DNA of 64,000 bases from Owenia fusiformis (GCA_903813345.2 CAIIXF020000006.1:21461936-21525935); one strand, 5' to 3'. Shown: positions 33,001-47,704, counted from the stretch's first letter. Program-made: numbers and translations. Notes: generated from the letters alone by a model not told the origin.

Positions 33001-36000
33001 GAAACCAATATAGATTTTTAGACTGGGTTATGTTTTTCCCTATATGAGGTGGTCTGACCATTTCGTATGAGTACTTTTACCTGGAAATACACTGGTATTC
33101 CCTTTCTTTTTTTTGTTTGTCAACATATAAATAATAGTCTATGGTATGACATTCCTAGGACGCTTAATAAAGGAGCTGGTAACACAATATGGCGCAGCGA
33201 TATTTGACTTAATATTTACATACATACACATGTCCAATATTGTGTGTTTTTTATTATAGCCGTTCAATATTCTATGGGCATTTGGACTTAATTATTCGTG
33301 TCATTAGCAGGGGTCAAAACTAGAAAAAACTCAATTCCTTTTTTAGAAAGTGGAGTACATGATGCTACAGAAATTATATGAAATAAATTTCGAATGTATG
33401 TTTAGGTTTGTCAGCTATAAATTTGACGTTATTTTTCTGAAATGTATTGACCAATATTTGAAAATTCAAAAAGCACAATTACAGCGCTAAAATTGTAATT
33501 AATCTTTTATAATGATAATCCAATTTATTGTAAATATGCTGAGATTCATGTTTTGAATCTTATAAAATGTGTAAAAATCGAATGAAAATGTTTTTGACCC
33601 ATTGCCCTTTAGACATAATCGGACCCAAAAGCCTAAAGTTTTTCCAACAAACCGTATTTTAAAAGAATCAAGACATGTGGACCTCCTTTAATTTTGGTCT
33701 AAAGTGATACCCTAAATAAATGATGTGGGAGGCGTTTAATTCTGCTTGGGGGGTTTTTTTGGGGGGGGGGGCAGGGGGTCCTAATGACTGGTTGTGGTAA
33801 ACTGTTTTTCGAAAACGAGCAGGGAGTGAAATCTGGCTGAAGAATACACTTTGGCACTCCTGCTAGCATACATAGTTTGTCATATGGAGAAAATATCAAA
33901 AAGGTATGTTTATATATATTCACAAGAATCCATGACATAATTAATCATATATAATATATTGATGATTGAAAATCATCCAATATGTTAGTTTTTAATTTTG
34001 TGGATTTGAATGCATGAGCTCAATACTGTGAAATCAGAAACCAATAAATCAATGACATTCCAGTAAATATCTTTCAAAACAATAGATCAACGGTTTTAAG
34101 TACGTATTAGTTTAAGCTTGTGACTTACCTTTAAGGCTAAGAGCTGATTTGTTCTAATAATGAAATAACAACCACGAGCGAATGATAATGCAGTAGCAGT
34201 AATGCACAAATACTTAACAAAAGATTAAAATCACTTGAGTATATGGAAAACCATAGAAATGACTTTCCCAGAGTTTACAGTGGCTTAAGATAACAATAAA
34301 TTAGCATCTACGATTATGGGAGAGTAACAATGAAAGGGACGGATGGTATCCTAACTAAGCTATATATTATCCACTATTACATAGGTACTCGCTTACTGTT
34401 ACCATGACTACACAGGTAGTGTTTTATAATCGGGGAAGCATAACTATTATGTTCTATGAAGTGACAATGTGGTTTGGATTAAGTATTGATATGCTAAAAG
34501 TAATGCATCATAAGCACACTGTTTAGTCGACACATCGGTACCACACAGCGAGTGAAACAATAAGCAAAAATGAAACCGAAGAATGATTAATTTCAGGAAC
34601 CTGGATTTATACCAGGTTAATCAAACGTCTTGATTTGTTCATGTACCACTGTATCATATTATGCTTTATACCTTCATGGTTATGTGAATATTTTTTTCAT
34701 AGTTTTGCCCAATGATGGGTCGATGCATTCAAGCGTCGTATCATATAAATATTGACCAGGCTCACATAGCCAAAATAATTCGTCGTTGTTGCAATCATAG
34801 TAATCATAAGAGACGTGGAAATTGTCACCAATGCGTCATCATCCTCTCTGACCTTGCATAAACGTGTGTAAGAGTGCAATTGTAATTGGTAGATCACATT
34901 TTGTAATTGAATTTTCACCAGAATAACTAATTTGCACTGTTCTTGTGATGATGGTAACAGTTATTTATATGAACAATCATCTCTTGCATATTAAATGACC
35001 TGTGTAGTATTTAACTACAGCAAAAATATGCAATCTGTCAAATAATATCTAACGAAGGCAATGGAAGAATAAAAACAATGTGCAAAACTACAAATGATAC
35101 AGTAACAATTTTTGATATATTTGAAAATGTCAAGCATGATTATTATATCTGTCTAGTGCAAGTATTAAATCGCAATCTTATGATGAAGTTAGTAAGTACT
35201 CCCTTATAGCTGAACCCATACGTCTACATATCATTGTGAAAAAATAGGTTTACTGTAACTACCAACTCTAGCGGAAACTATAACACACAAAGTAAATTGA
35301 TAAACTATAGGGTCACTGACACACCATGCGATGAACAGAGGCCAAAGAACAATTCCTCGTAAGATCCAATTACGAGGCATTGTTCAACAAAAAGATTAGT
35401 TAGAAACACGGTTCCATAATATGACTTGACACCTCTTAGTAAACTTATAATTCCCGCAAAGACTATCATCTAGGTAATGCTTAACTTAATATAAATCTTG
35501 CTTAATATTATGAAATGTATGGAAATATTTCCACCAATTTTTCGTTCTCTCACTAAAAAGTTTTCACTTATTATTGTTAACGTCTCATATACTAACATCC
35601 CATTGTGGGTCTGTAATTTATCAACTAATATATTACGTTCAATTTGGTTATAACCTTTAACAATGTTAGATATGTTCCCTTATTGAACCAGGTCCTGGGA
35701 GAATAGGTCGATTTGATAAATCAAGAGTAGCTGAGATTCTGTCGTTGGGGGAATACATGTTTCATGATATATAAATAAGAGGAAAATATAATAGAAATTG
35801 GATGCATGTACGGAACGCAGATTTAACGTGAGCAGATTTTCCCAGCTGCTCCTGTGTAGGGATCAATGCCACAACAAGCATTTCCAATTCATCACTGTCA
35901 AAAGACGACAGCATAAACGTATCATTATCAGCTTTGATCCTCTCTCATAAGATGCTTTATAAGTCTCTCAACACTCCAGAACTAATAAACTTGGCAGTGT

Positions 36001-37540
36001 AACACGGTGAAAATTGTCACAGATCGGTTTAAAGCAATTAGTCTGTTGGGAATTTGAAACAATGTCATAAAAATCATCATTATCAACTTTGCGTTGCATG
36101 TACCTGATAACCACACCGATGATCCAGTACATAAGCATTGGTCTATAAGTCATTGTCCAATTTAAAGATAAAATAAAACTAAAGGATATTGGATTTTTAA
36201 TCAATATGGCATCCATTCAATTAATAATTCGCTAATAAATTAATAAAGTCGATTCTACTAACACTGCAAACGCTACATCTATTATGTCACAAATCCAGAT
36301 CATGTAATATTCATTTAAAATGTATAATAGATACATAATGCGCTATTACACATTGCAATATGTCCACATTTCAAATAGAATCCTGATCTCTATAGTTTTG
36401 AAAAACAGTGTAATCAATACGTTGAATAGTTCTCACTATGACGACAATTAAATGTATATCTCCTATGTCGATAATAAATTCAGTAAAACCTGTGCATATT
36501 AGCCCAAAATTTACTGCCGAGAAAAAGTTGATAGGTTTCACTACCGAGAGCGTAATTTATGCAGAAGTCACTAGAGTATGTGCGGAGGAAGACGTGTGTC
36601 TTCTATAGATGGGTGTTCCTTTGAGAGAGGTGTTCACTAAGACAGGTTTCACAGTAGTTCATGTCATTAAGTATCCACAAGCCGCCGGGCATATTAATAA
36701 ATACATGTCAGAGCTTGGAGAAACACGTCAAATCAATACATTTGCCCTCTAAATGCGAAATCAAATAACATTTACATTATCACTGAAAATAAAGGTGTTT
36801 CAAAGGCTTACAATGTATCAATGAGATCCTTGTAAATTTACTTCGAAAGTAGGTTTCTGAATTTGTTTGTGAAGGAATTTAAAGGCAGAATCAGATCTAT
36901 GGGGGTGACAAAATTACAAGCAACGTGTACAATTGACCTACCAATTTATTCCTTACAATCCCAAATACAATATCTCCCAAAGATTCATGATATGTTATAA
37001 ATTGGTGAAGTGCAAAATATGGGTGAAAAATGTTTAAATTCTCCCAAATAATAAGAATGGTAACCATTCTTATAGAAAAATAATACATTATTGTAAAAAA
37101 CTTTAGTATTCCTGAAATAAAGTGTGCAGTTTTGGGATTTTTAGAAAATAGACATGAAAACAATCTTTTGTTAGGCTGCTCGCTAGATCTGATTCTCTCT
37201 TTAACTGATGAAAAAATTGAATAATAAGAGAAACTTATTTAAAATTCAGAAATGGTGACTCAAAACCAACTGGCATTTGAATTTAGAATTAAGTGGAAAT
37301 AGTGTATAATATTAAATACAATATCCATTCTGCTGAACATAATAATAGTTATAATTAATTAACCGCAATAAATCGAATGGTTTTAATGAGTAACTTTCAT
37401 TAACGGAGTTTTTATTTTATGTGCGAGGGCGAACATTGTTTAATGGGGGGGGGGGTGTTGCCTGGGGCTGTAACAGTATGAATTATTATGAACTTTTGTT
37501 TCTTAAAATGCCCTTATTTGCATTTCTAATGCTTCGAGAT
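30005..37540. other. 7.5 kb AT-rich region without recognised genes
   Basis: Includes a 23-bp tandem duplication at 30332-30374, homopolymer G runs at 33749-33770 and 37447-37456, and a hairpin at 35347-35385. Open frames are short and unremarkable. It may be intergenic or a long intron. Confidence 0.4.
35347..35385. other. 39-bp hairpin
   Basis: Arms GAACAATTCCTCGTAA and TTACGAGGCATTGTTC pair with one mismatch around a 7-base loop. No wider inverted repeat, so the role is unknown. Confidence 0.5.
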
Positions 37541-37543
37541 ACT

Positions 37544-37618
37544 ACCCTGCGCGCAGAGTCTAGTTATAAACTATGAAATAAAGCTCTCTTTAAGTGAAGT
37601 CGAACGAATGCAAAGGGT
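37544..37618. mobile_element. short deleted copy of the ACCCTGC...AAAGGGT MITE
   Basis: Begins ACCCTGCGCGCAGAGTCTAG and ends AGTCGAACGAATGCAAAGGG, matching both ends of 44860-45233 but lacking about 300 internal bases. No clear target duplication. Confidence 0.65.
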
Positions 37619-37619
37619 A

Positions 37620-38540
37620 AAGAGCTAAGTAAATGTCAAGAAACGAAATTCAACAAAACGAGAATTGCACTATGGCACGTTTCACTTCATGTCCCTGTCG
37701 CTTATATTTCTTATTCTAAAGAGGTTATATTTTGTAAAACGGTATGTTACTGTATCAGGTAATATGTTACTGTCGTCATAAATGCGTCACGCTCTATCGA
37801 AGCTTATATCGTTTTCGTGACCATAGTGGCGGCGATCTGATTTTTCTAATGTAATTTATGTAGCCTTATCTTCGGAATATTTGGCTTAAGAGTAATGGGT
37901 TTGGGAATAATGGGGTTTGCAGAATTTGGTGGACCATACGGATCTGTGTATTTCAATATACGCATTTCTACATTATTTTCTAATAACCCAACAACTTACC
38001 TAACTTATTGTAAATCCTCAGTTAATTAGTTGCACGTATTAGAACCTTATTACTGAGATTTATTTGTCATAACTTACAATTTTCCCAGTCACTTACTGGC
38101 AAAGCACTTGCTATCGATCAAAACATAAAAAACCTTACTTGCAGCCTATTCTTTATAGCAACATAAAACATATATGAATATCTGCATTATTAATGGCTGG
38201 TCTTTTTGATTTCAAGATCCAATTAGTGCCATTCGTAGTACGTACAACGTATCTTGCGTGCGACGCGGTGACACCCACATAAATATTGATGTATGTTTAT
38301 TGTTCATAGAATACTACCAGGTTAACAACAACAGGTTATGCACAATATCTTGGAGACCCATAGTTTAGTATGCCTTTATGCAATTCACGGATTCTAACTT
38401 TTTTGTTCAATGCTGGATCATCTGAAGTCAATTAACATGTATTTTGCATAACATTATAGCAACGCCCAGGAATCAACCCAACAATGACTTTAAAAACGAG
38501 TATTTCAATTGTCACGTGTTTAAATGTTCGTGGGCATATT
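37620..38540. other. intergenic, nothing recognised
   Basis: No gene, repeat or hairpin I can support. Confidence 0.35.
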
Positions 38541-38548
38541 GATTAAAG

Positions 38549-39631
38549 ATGCATTATGCCATAGGTTTTCCCCCAGACAATCAATGGTGTCCTATTGTTA
38601 TTGAATATATAATATCTCACATACCATGGATATATCTTGAGAATAACTTTTGGGTATATTATTGCCGAAATATCGGAAATAATCAACAGAACAACCAAAC
38701 TCCAGAATTAAACACAAGCGCCCACAAGCGCCTTGAACCAGGCATGCGCAGCCAATCAGGTTTATGATAAACAAATTCAACGACCAATCAGATAACAGGA
38801 CGAACAACCAAGAAACAAACGAAATGATTAAACGGTCACATCTTGCAACCAAACGTAAGCCTAAGCATTGATACACGCAGTTAGAGGCTAGACGTTGAAA
38901 TAGTTTAAGCAGATTAATTGTTAACATGTCCCCGGACATAGTATCAATATGTTCGGCAACTGGGTTAGACAATAACATACAACTTACCATCGTCGCCATA
39001 TCAAACAGAAATAACATTAACGAAATCAGCATCTATGTAAATCGTGCTAAATATGAGATTCAAGATATATTAATAAACCATCAAGTTGAAAAGCATGTAA
39101 ATAAAAGTATTTTCAATATGAACTACTAAATACTCTAAAAAGAAATTAGATCAAAGTAGAAGAAAGAAATAAAAGCAGTCGATATGCCTATTGGAATGCT
39201 ATAGTTTTGATTAGATTTTACAATGATGAAATCAAGCTCAGGTGCCACCTAAACAAATTTATCGATATTCATTGGCTCTGCACAATTATCCTAACGTTCA
39301 AATTAACACCAACAGTCACGTTTGAATCCTGGACTGGCGCTGTCAAATACGAATTGTCGTTTTCACAAAGATTATTGCCATCGAGAGGCCAACCAGCCTA
39401 TTGGATTGAGCTATTTAAATGCAATATGTAGGTAACTGCGAATATAAGATACTATCGAGGTTTGAGATGATAAAAATTTCATTTGTATTCAGGATTTACT
39501 CAACCGGAAGTAATGATTCTGCGCATGCATGGAACAGATCTGAACAATTATTTAACATATTGAGAATAACAGGCAATAATCGTAGCATTATAATCGACGC
39601 AGAAAATAAAACAAAAATGTTCTCAATTTAA
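38549..39631 (+). other. ORF-dense stretch with paired CCAATCAG boxes
   Basis: Two CCAATCAG boxes sit at about 38752 and 38784. Plus-strand frames follow closely: 38549-38767, 38926-39129 (MSPDIVSICSATGLDNNIQL, then RAKYEIQDILINHQVEKHV), 39207-39431 and 39419-39631. They are in different frames. A 144-codon minus-strand frame (38598-39032) overlaps and is rich in Leu and Cys. This could be a decayed gene or small exons; I recognise no family. Confidence 0.2.
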
Positions 39632-39639
39632 CTACCCCA

Positions 39640-42600
39640 AAAAAGTACTTAAACTTAAACGCTTACAATATCAAGGTAGTGTGAATTTTATAACGTAATG
39701 TAATTAACAGGAAGTTTAAGCTAGCAATGTTTTTCACAACCTAAACGCGAACGGAAAATATTTAAGCGATGCAATTGTATGGGCAATTACTCATACGTAT
39801 AGGTTGGCGTTTCGATTTTACATGCAAGCTTAAACTCACTAATCTCTTTGGTGAACCGAGAAAACACAAATAAACAAGTTAAAAATAAGCAGAAGCCATT
39901 TATACTCGTTCACATTAACACTTACCATATGACATATTAATACATGACCTGCACAATGACCGACAAAATGAAACGATTGCAAAGTAAACATTATGCCATG
40001 ATAAAACACAATCAATCAGTTACTTGAGACAGAAAATAAAGTTGACTGAACATTTGAATGCATGACTGCTTCTGTGAAGTCCTGCAAACTCAAACAATCT
40101 TAATCGATTACTTTAAACAAAACAATGAAAACACAACTAGTTAATTAGAAACATGATAATGAATATAATTGCATATGTTGATTGATCCCAAGTGGCATAC
40201 TAAAAAATAAAGAAGTGATTGAAGGTTTAACATGATATCTATAAATAACTGCATCATGTCTCAATCCAAAGAGAAACAATTATTCAAAGTTTAAGTTAGT
40301 CAATCATTTGTGATCATTAAGTTCACTGTGTCACTGTATGGTAATGACTTTTCCAATAAAACATGTGTAATGTTGTAACACAACACGCCCTGGTATATTA
40401 CGTTTGAATCAGTGGGCTGCGTTAATAATCAACCATTTTTTCAGTCCTTAATGTTTCAATTCAATGCTGGATAACTGAATTGCAAAAGTTGTCTCTTTTT
40501 TTCAAGCGTACAAATTATAATATGAAAGTCTTATTTTTTAAGTGCACAGCTTGTGAATGATACTTGGGGAATAACCAACAGAAGAACAATTATTAATGAT
40601 ACCATTATTATTCCGTTGTATGTTACCTTGATGATAAAGTTGTAAAGATTTAAATGGCGCTTGTCGGATGAGTGGGATATGAAGAAAACGAACTTTTTCC
40701 TTTAGGTATTTTTGAGTTTGTTGTCCAATTCAAATTCAACATTTTTGCTGAAATGATTTGCACTCAAAATGATTACTTTGAATTCGAAACGACTAATCGC
40801 TCCATCATTTGTGGTTAATAGCATCCTATACAATACATAAAGGATCCCAATTATGAAGCGTTGTGCTAGGTTTACATCAGTATATCAGAGTGAAGCAGCA
40901 TTTAATTAAATAACTGACTGAAGGAGATCCGACGGTAGATAGATGCTTGGGGACTTAAATACAATAAAGCTTAGATTCCCGTCTGCTACTAGCTATATGT
41001 TCTTTCAATAGTACAAGGCATTCAGGTTTTCATGGCTCCCATGGGACCCGCGTTGCCATTTTGGATCTAAAATCTAAAAAATCTAGGAAATAAACAGTCC
41101 ATGTTGCAATGTATTCAACCAGTGTAAATTTTTCGGTAAATTTTTCCTTTCCCCACCATTCAAAAACAAATTTATAACAACACAAAGACAACAAGGCTAG
41201 CTACCAAAGGATTTACAGAAGATAATTTAAAATGGCATGGGAATTAACTAGGTGGAAAGAATGTACAAATTGTTGGAATAGATTTAGTAGTTGTTAATTT
41301 GGTGATTTTATTTTAAAGCCTGCAATATACGATAAATGTAAATAGATATATAAATAAGTATAGATAAATATACGATATTTCGTATATTAAAAATATCATA
41401 TTAACATTTTATAGACCTTTGATAAGATGAAGAATCTTAAAATGTAAACTGGCAAACACAATTGAATGATTAAATGAAAATATACTTAATCCAATGAAAA
41501 CATATCAATTGCCATCGGTTATGTGCACAGATGTTAAACTGAAGCCAACACTTGAAACGCTTATAACCCATTTAACAAACTGTCAACTACTCAGTCAATA
41601 AATCGTTAAATATCAAGTCAAGACTGCTTTTAATTGCAAAAATCATTGATGAAGGTAGGTTGATAAGTTTCCATGTACACGTAGGATCAATACAGGTTTG
41701 TATGCTCATATAGGACATTACCCCCATACACGACGAATACCGTTTGATGAATATCAGATCCATCTAGTACATTACCTAGATACAATATAACTATGTTTGA
41801 TTACTTTACGATTTCTTTCATCATTTATCATGCGTCAAAACACTTATTAATACTATTTTACGTGCATTTAGATGTGTCATATTATACATCGTCGTCAAAA
41901 CAAGTTATGTGAGATGATTTTTTTCATAATCTATCATTGTCAAAGGATGGGCGTTTCCCATCAAATTTCTGTTCATTTATTCTCCTTATATGGAACGTTC
42001 TCTATTCTCAACAGGTATTCATTTGAGATTGTATTTGGTAAATATTTGGATGTTACAATTGTTTGAGCATTTGTGAATTATTATAAAATGAAGTATTTCT
42101 AATTTGTCCTTACTATCAGATTCTTTGTTCAACTTGTTCAAATAGAATATAACGAGTATTTAGCATAGGTATATGGTTAATACAAGAAGGGTTATGTTTG
42201 CTTGGTTTGGCTAAATGCTCCCCTCGTGTTCTTCATCTGTACGTTCCAATTCAAACCTAATATGCTTAAATTTAGCACATTTGTAACAATTGGTTTTATA
42301 AATAGTATCACAGAACCAACACAAACTGTTGAATACGGAGTAATATGCATCTTTGCAAATCCATTATCTTGCGTGCTTTCGCCTTCTCTAGCGAGATTAT
42401 ACTGTTAGCCTGAATCATATCATGTGTTAGGCAAGCCGGAAAAGTTGAGGCAAATCTAAATGATTTCTATTCTTAGAATAATACGAACGTATTTACCAGT
42501 GCAAAGTTTCCATTTGAAATCAGTGCAACGAAAACAATGACGTATAGTATCTATTCTATATATAAAAACAATACAGAATTATACCTGAAGGATTGAAGAT

Positions 42601-44738
42601 TTATTTAATATGTCTGTAAACACAAATATAAAATAATTTAAACTAATTGTTTTCATTAAAATGGCACTGGGTGCATAGTATGGAACAGTAATTGCTTATG
42701 AAAATATGCAACCATAGTTTGGTCGTCTTTGATAAAAACAAATGATTGATTTTACTCTTGGTCGTTCTTCTCATGTAATTTTTAATATTTGTTATATGAA
42801 AGACAACAGCTTACTTACATCTTTAACTTAATTAAATCCAATGCATATGCAATATAGAAATATGTGATCTCTGGATAATAGTAATAATCTCAAATTATAC
42901 TTACCATCCAAATCATTATAGAGGGGCAAATGGTCTAGTGCCATTATGTCCCCTCTATACCCCTTACGCCCGTGACTCTTAGTAGTTCAATTTATCCAGA
43001 CCCCATCATTATTTCTCATATCTATCTTGACAATGAAGTTAAATTCCTAGTTTTCGTCAAATCGTCATGTATGTATCCTATTTGATTGTACGGTGCGTGA
43101 TTTGCAATAGCATCGTTGTATTAAGTAAATCTGTAATCATGCAGGTGTTTTTTTACTTTTACATTAACTTCAAAATTCGTTTCCATATCGAATGGCCTCT
43201 ATGTTGATGCCATATCTTCATAAATACGACACCATTGAAAAAGTGATTCGATGCAAGCCTACCAATACCACTAGCACATGATTACCATGAGCACTAAAAA
43301 ATCCAATAAGATATTGTCACCGAGAAACCGTGTGGCAACATTTTATAAATCACTATTCAACTCTATTGTATACTACATTAATAATTGGTTTAGCCTGAAG
43401 TTAGATTTATAATGTCTCTCAATCTTACTCAGTTTCCTTTTTAAACTTCAACTGATGTTTTTTCTCATTGTTGATTCAGACAAACCGTTTTCCTTAAGGG
43501 GGGCAAATGTTACAGTTCGGTTACACTTCCCCCTTTTAATAATCAATGTTTGTCCAGTGGTAATATTCGTTATGTATTATTTAATTAACATACACCTTGT
43601 TTTTTATCTGACGAGAATTAATTAGTGTGTCCAACTATTTAGTAAGGGTTAAATGAATACGTTTCCAGTACAGAGAATGGGGCACATAACCTCACTTTGA
43701 TAAACAAATCCAACACTCCATCGTTTGCTTGATAACTCAACTTCATGAATTATGTTAGTCATATTCAAAGGCGCATCCATTAGCGATTCTAACCTTTTGA
43801 CAATGGTAAGCATATATCATTAAATAATGGATACCTGGTAGATAAACGAATTCATTTTCAATAAACTAATGGAGTGGATGAGTATAACAGTAGATACACT
43901 ATACTAGAGCAATTCAGAAATATGAAATATTGAGCTGAATGCTGAATACAGCGATGGCCAAAAACATATATGATACTTATTGTTTATACCAATATATCAT
44001 AAAGCCCATTTCGATTGGTTAATTGTTCCTTCAGAATGTGGCTTTTGCGCAGTCAATCAAATGAATCATTAAATTTACATATTTTATAATGTAATAAGAT
44101 ATGACAGATTATTTTGAATGTGTTTGTCAAACTATATATTACCCCGATACCATGATACATTGATGTATATTTATAATCTGACAAACAGTGACATACATTA
44201 ATGCGCTGATCTATTTATGTAATTTGCTTGCTTCTGAGGCAAATTGATAGTTTATCACCTTAGTTGATGCACATTACCGGTTATTCACCTAATGGGTAAA
44301 ATACTCTTCTTTCATAAGAAAGATGTCGCCAAATGTGTTACAGGAGGACACACTACTTTTAGAAACTGTAGCTAAAAATGGTTGGTAACCACCCCGAAAC
44401 ATATCTAATCAGAGTCATATATTTGGATATCATATGTCACTGCTCTTATTGATATATAAGGATTAATATATTCTACAAAAGTATGCCAATACTTCTTTAT
44501 ATGGTTTCTATATATGTGATCAAAGTAAAGAGATAATTAATAGAAGGCAATATTGAGCAAGTTATGGCTGTTTAAAATTCAAATATAACCGTTATTCCTA
44601 ACTGATTCAGCTTTTGCGTCCATACCGAACCATTTTCGTTAGCTGCGTACACCAAGAATTTTACGTTGATTATTCCCTTTATCAATTAAATACGTAAATG
44701 TAAGTACAGTTGTATATTCGTTCATCCAAATAGAATAC
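39640..44738. other. 5 kb AT-rich region without recognised genes
   Basis: Only short scattered frames and AT-rich runs (for example 41340-41400). No repeats with clear boundaries. Confidence 0.4.
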
Positions 44739-46041
44739 TAGATTCCTGAGCAATTTTTCTAAAATACAAAGGTAGCAGTAAAAAGTCTAGTTTATTCTCC
44801 ATCTAATGGTACCTAGATCATTAAGTAACTGTCATGGACGACTAAACAATCATAACCATACCCTGCGTGCAGAGTCTAGTTAAACTACACTCTGCCTAGT
44901 AGAGACCATATTACAGTAGAAGCCCCGCCAACACGACGGGTACCGGTGACAGTTTGTGTAATAAATCAAATTTGACCTACGCGCTGACCTTTCTTCCAGC
45001 AATCAGCGAGCTGCAAGAAACATACGCCAAATGCGTTCTAATTAAATATGCGCATGTCATTGGTCAATTCCGGGCTCAACGATGACGTCAGAAGGAATGA
45101 CCATATATAGAACGTCGGTCAAATTTGGCCGACGAACACTGATTGGCGCGGTGAGTTCACAGGTTTATTTCAGTTTGAAAGAGTGAAGACGAAGCTCTCT
45201 TTTAAGAAGTGAAGTCAAACGAATGCAAAGGGTATCATAACCATTATGAGAGGTAGTAAAATTAGCCCTGTGCCAAGTTATCATTCAAGTGGGATCGACA
45301 CAGTGAATGGTTTTTGAGTTCAAAACATTATTAATGTTCAAATTCAAACTTGTTCCATGTTCCTCAAGCTTTTTGCACAATTTTTCATTTTTGTTGGTAC
45401 TTCCATTTCAGGAAATTGGATCCTCTTGAACAGCAATGCAACTTCTACATGATGATATGCAGCTTTGAAGTCAATTGTATCCCCCATGTAAAGTCAATAC
45501 ACCGTTGCTGAAATCGTCATTTTCTCAGAAGATCTCAAGCTGATTGAGTCTCAACAAGTAGATTCATGTGGGACAGTATTGCTAGAATCCATTTTCAATA
45601 GTAAAGAATGGGGGTTCTTAAACATTACAGTGGACTTGCTTTTTAGAACTTTTTGCTGATTCTACTGCTCAGGTGTCAGTTGAACCATGTTTGTAGGCCT
45701 ATTTCAGGATACGTTAAGCTTTTTTCAAACCTTTATGCGTATGAGAGTTACTTAGCCCCCAGTCTAGTCCATTATGAAAGGCCCGTCCTCTAACATAATG
45801 TAACAGGAAAAGAATACTAAGCCAAGCACACAACGATTGCCACACAGGAAGTTAACTTGGCACAGCGTTAATGTTAGCACCTCTCATAATGGTCATGATT
45901 GTTCAGTCATCCATGACAACGTGATCTAGGTACCATTTGATGGGGGACATATTGGTTTTTTTTGCTGCTACCTGTATTTTAAAAAAGGATTCTAGTAATT
46001 TGGTTTTGAAGTTGGGTATACTTTTTGTGGACGCCCTGTAC
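44739..46041. mobile_element. fold-back element, about 1.3 kb, split by a later MITE
   Basis: The left arm (44739-44859 plus 45245-45290) and the right arm (45845-46020) are inverse copies: ATGGTACCTAGATCA, ACAATCATAACCAT and TATGAGAGGT pair in order. The right end reads, inverted, CAGGGCGTCCACAAAAAGTA next to TA, so it resembles a Tc1/mariner-type end. The matching left terminus is missing or too diverged. No clear coding frame in the middle (45290-45845). Confidence 0.65.
44860..45233. mobile_element. 374-bp MITE with 11-bp target duplication and promoter-like interior
   Basis: Starts ACCCTGCGTGCAGAGTCTAG, ends ATGCAAAGGGT, so the extreme ends ACCCT/AGGGT are inverted. The direct repeat ATCATAACCAT flanks it (44849-44859, 45234-45244), and the uninterrupted site is seen in the partner arm of the host fold-back. 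Inside are an ATTGG box, GATGACGTCAG (CRE-like), a TATA-like catatatag about 30 bases further on, and TGATTGG. No coding frame. Confidence 0.8.
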
Positions 46042-46044
46042 TAC

Positions 46045-47290
46045 TTTATGGAGACCCTATATACTTCTTAAAGCAGCCTTTTACGATAAAATATGTTTAA
46101 ATTTTGAGCCAAATTGTTTGATATAAGCATTGACATTATAAAACAAAGGACAAATATGTAAGCTTTTATCTACAAATAATTAACTATATAATTAGAGTCC
46201 ATATCATTGTCTAGTGTGTCACGTAGGGATATGTAAGCGTATTTATTACTTAGGTATATTCATAAATTCTGATTGTGTAATATTGCTATGTACATGTTCA
46301 GTCCTGACATATGAACATTAACATATCACCAAGCATTGATTTGTCAGTTCCTAGAAAACAATCAGACGCCTGTGATACCAGTGTTATCTCGTTTGGCATA
46401 CATGTACACCTGCGACTTCGAATAAAGAGCAACTATGTTGTGCTAATGAGAAAACATAATCTATCAACACTATTTTGCCAAATTGTACCCATCTCAGCTA
46501 ACCACAAAACTAGCAGATTTAGAACTTATACCATTGTAGGTGAAATAAGGCAGATTAAGAATGATGGACGAGATTGTGGCGGTTAACAAGTATGCAATTA
46601 CCTCAACACGTTCATCATCAACGACTGCCACCCCCTTTCCAATATAGATAGCAGCTAATTAAAAACAAGACATTTGATCCGATTAAAGGGAAAATAATTG
46701 GTAAGAGGATATATAGATGATCTACACATTGCCATATCAACACAAAAGCTTATCTTTCTTCATATTGTGCAATGCCAGCATATGCTGTACCAATTAGGCT
46801 AGATTTTGCTTTGTAGGCATGTTATACACTTCAAAATATGATTGGTTGTAATGAGCCCATCACGCTTGATCACTACAAAAGAAAACCTCGCAGAACTATC
46901 ACTTCAATCTTTTATTATCCTTTAAGGTAATTTTACACCATATTTCACGCTTTAAAAAGGTTGCTAATATACCGGTGTAATACTTCCGAGGAGACCTTAC
47001 ATGTCTTATAAATGCCTATTGAAGACAACACTTCCCCCTGTTTAATGATCTGTCCACGAACAAACAGTATGTGCGAATGACTGGGTGGTAGTTTTAGATG
47101 AATGGAAACATATGATACTAAATAGAAGAAGCATTTAAAAACCAAATATGACGTTGATCTACAACCTTTCTAGATCGAGGCTGCAAAATTGGGATATTTC
47201 TTAAACTAAGCCGTGTTTGGATTTAGATATATCCATACATATTTATGGAGTCGAAATATAAAAGAAATTTTGAAAAACGTTGTCACTTTT
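46045..47290. other. no gene recognised
   Basis: One plus-strand frame of 91 codons (46311-46586, with VPRKQSDACDTSVISFGIHV) is weakly protein-like but lacks context. Confidence 0.3.
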
Positions 47291-47294
47291 GAAA

Positions 47295-47677
47295 CTTTTG
47301 TGCGCCAAATCGTTTTTCTATGATTTAAATGGGGACATCTTTTTCAGATATGAGCAGCTGGATATGAGCCACCCCAAAATACACGGTGTGGAAAACGCTT
47401 ATAAACTGGGGGCATGAGATGTGTCGCTTAGATGAAACTTTTGTGCGCTAAATCGTTTTTCTATGATTTAAATGGGGACATCTTTTTCAGATATGAGCCA
47501 CCCCAAAATACACGGTGTGGAAAACGCTTATAAACTAGGGGCATGAGTTGTGTCGCTTAGATGAAACTTTTGTGCGCCAAATCGTTTTTCTATGATTTAA
47601 ATGGGGACATCTTTTTCAGATATGAGCCACCCCAAAATACACGGTGTGGAAAACGCTTATAAACTGGGGGCATGAGA
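47295..47677. repeat. tandem repeat, three copies, 129-143 bp period
   Basis: Units start CTTTTGTGCGCCAAATCGTT at 47295, 47438 and 47567. The first has about 14 extra bases (agctggatatgag). The copies are otherwise nearly identical, so the array is recent. Confidence 0.85.
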
Positions 47678-47704
47678 TATTAGAGAGATTTCACAAATCA
47701 TGTT

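Noticed and set aside
37544-45233. The ACCCTGC...AAAGGGT element as a solo LTR, because it has TATA-like and AATAAA-like motifs
   Set aside because: It lacks TG...CA ends and a 4-6 bp duplication; the flanking repeat of the full copy is 11 bp.
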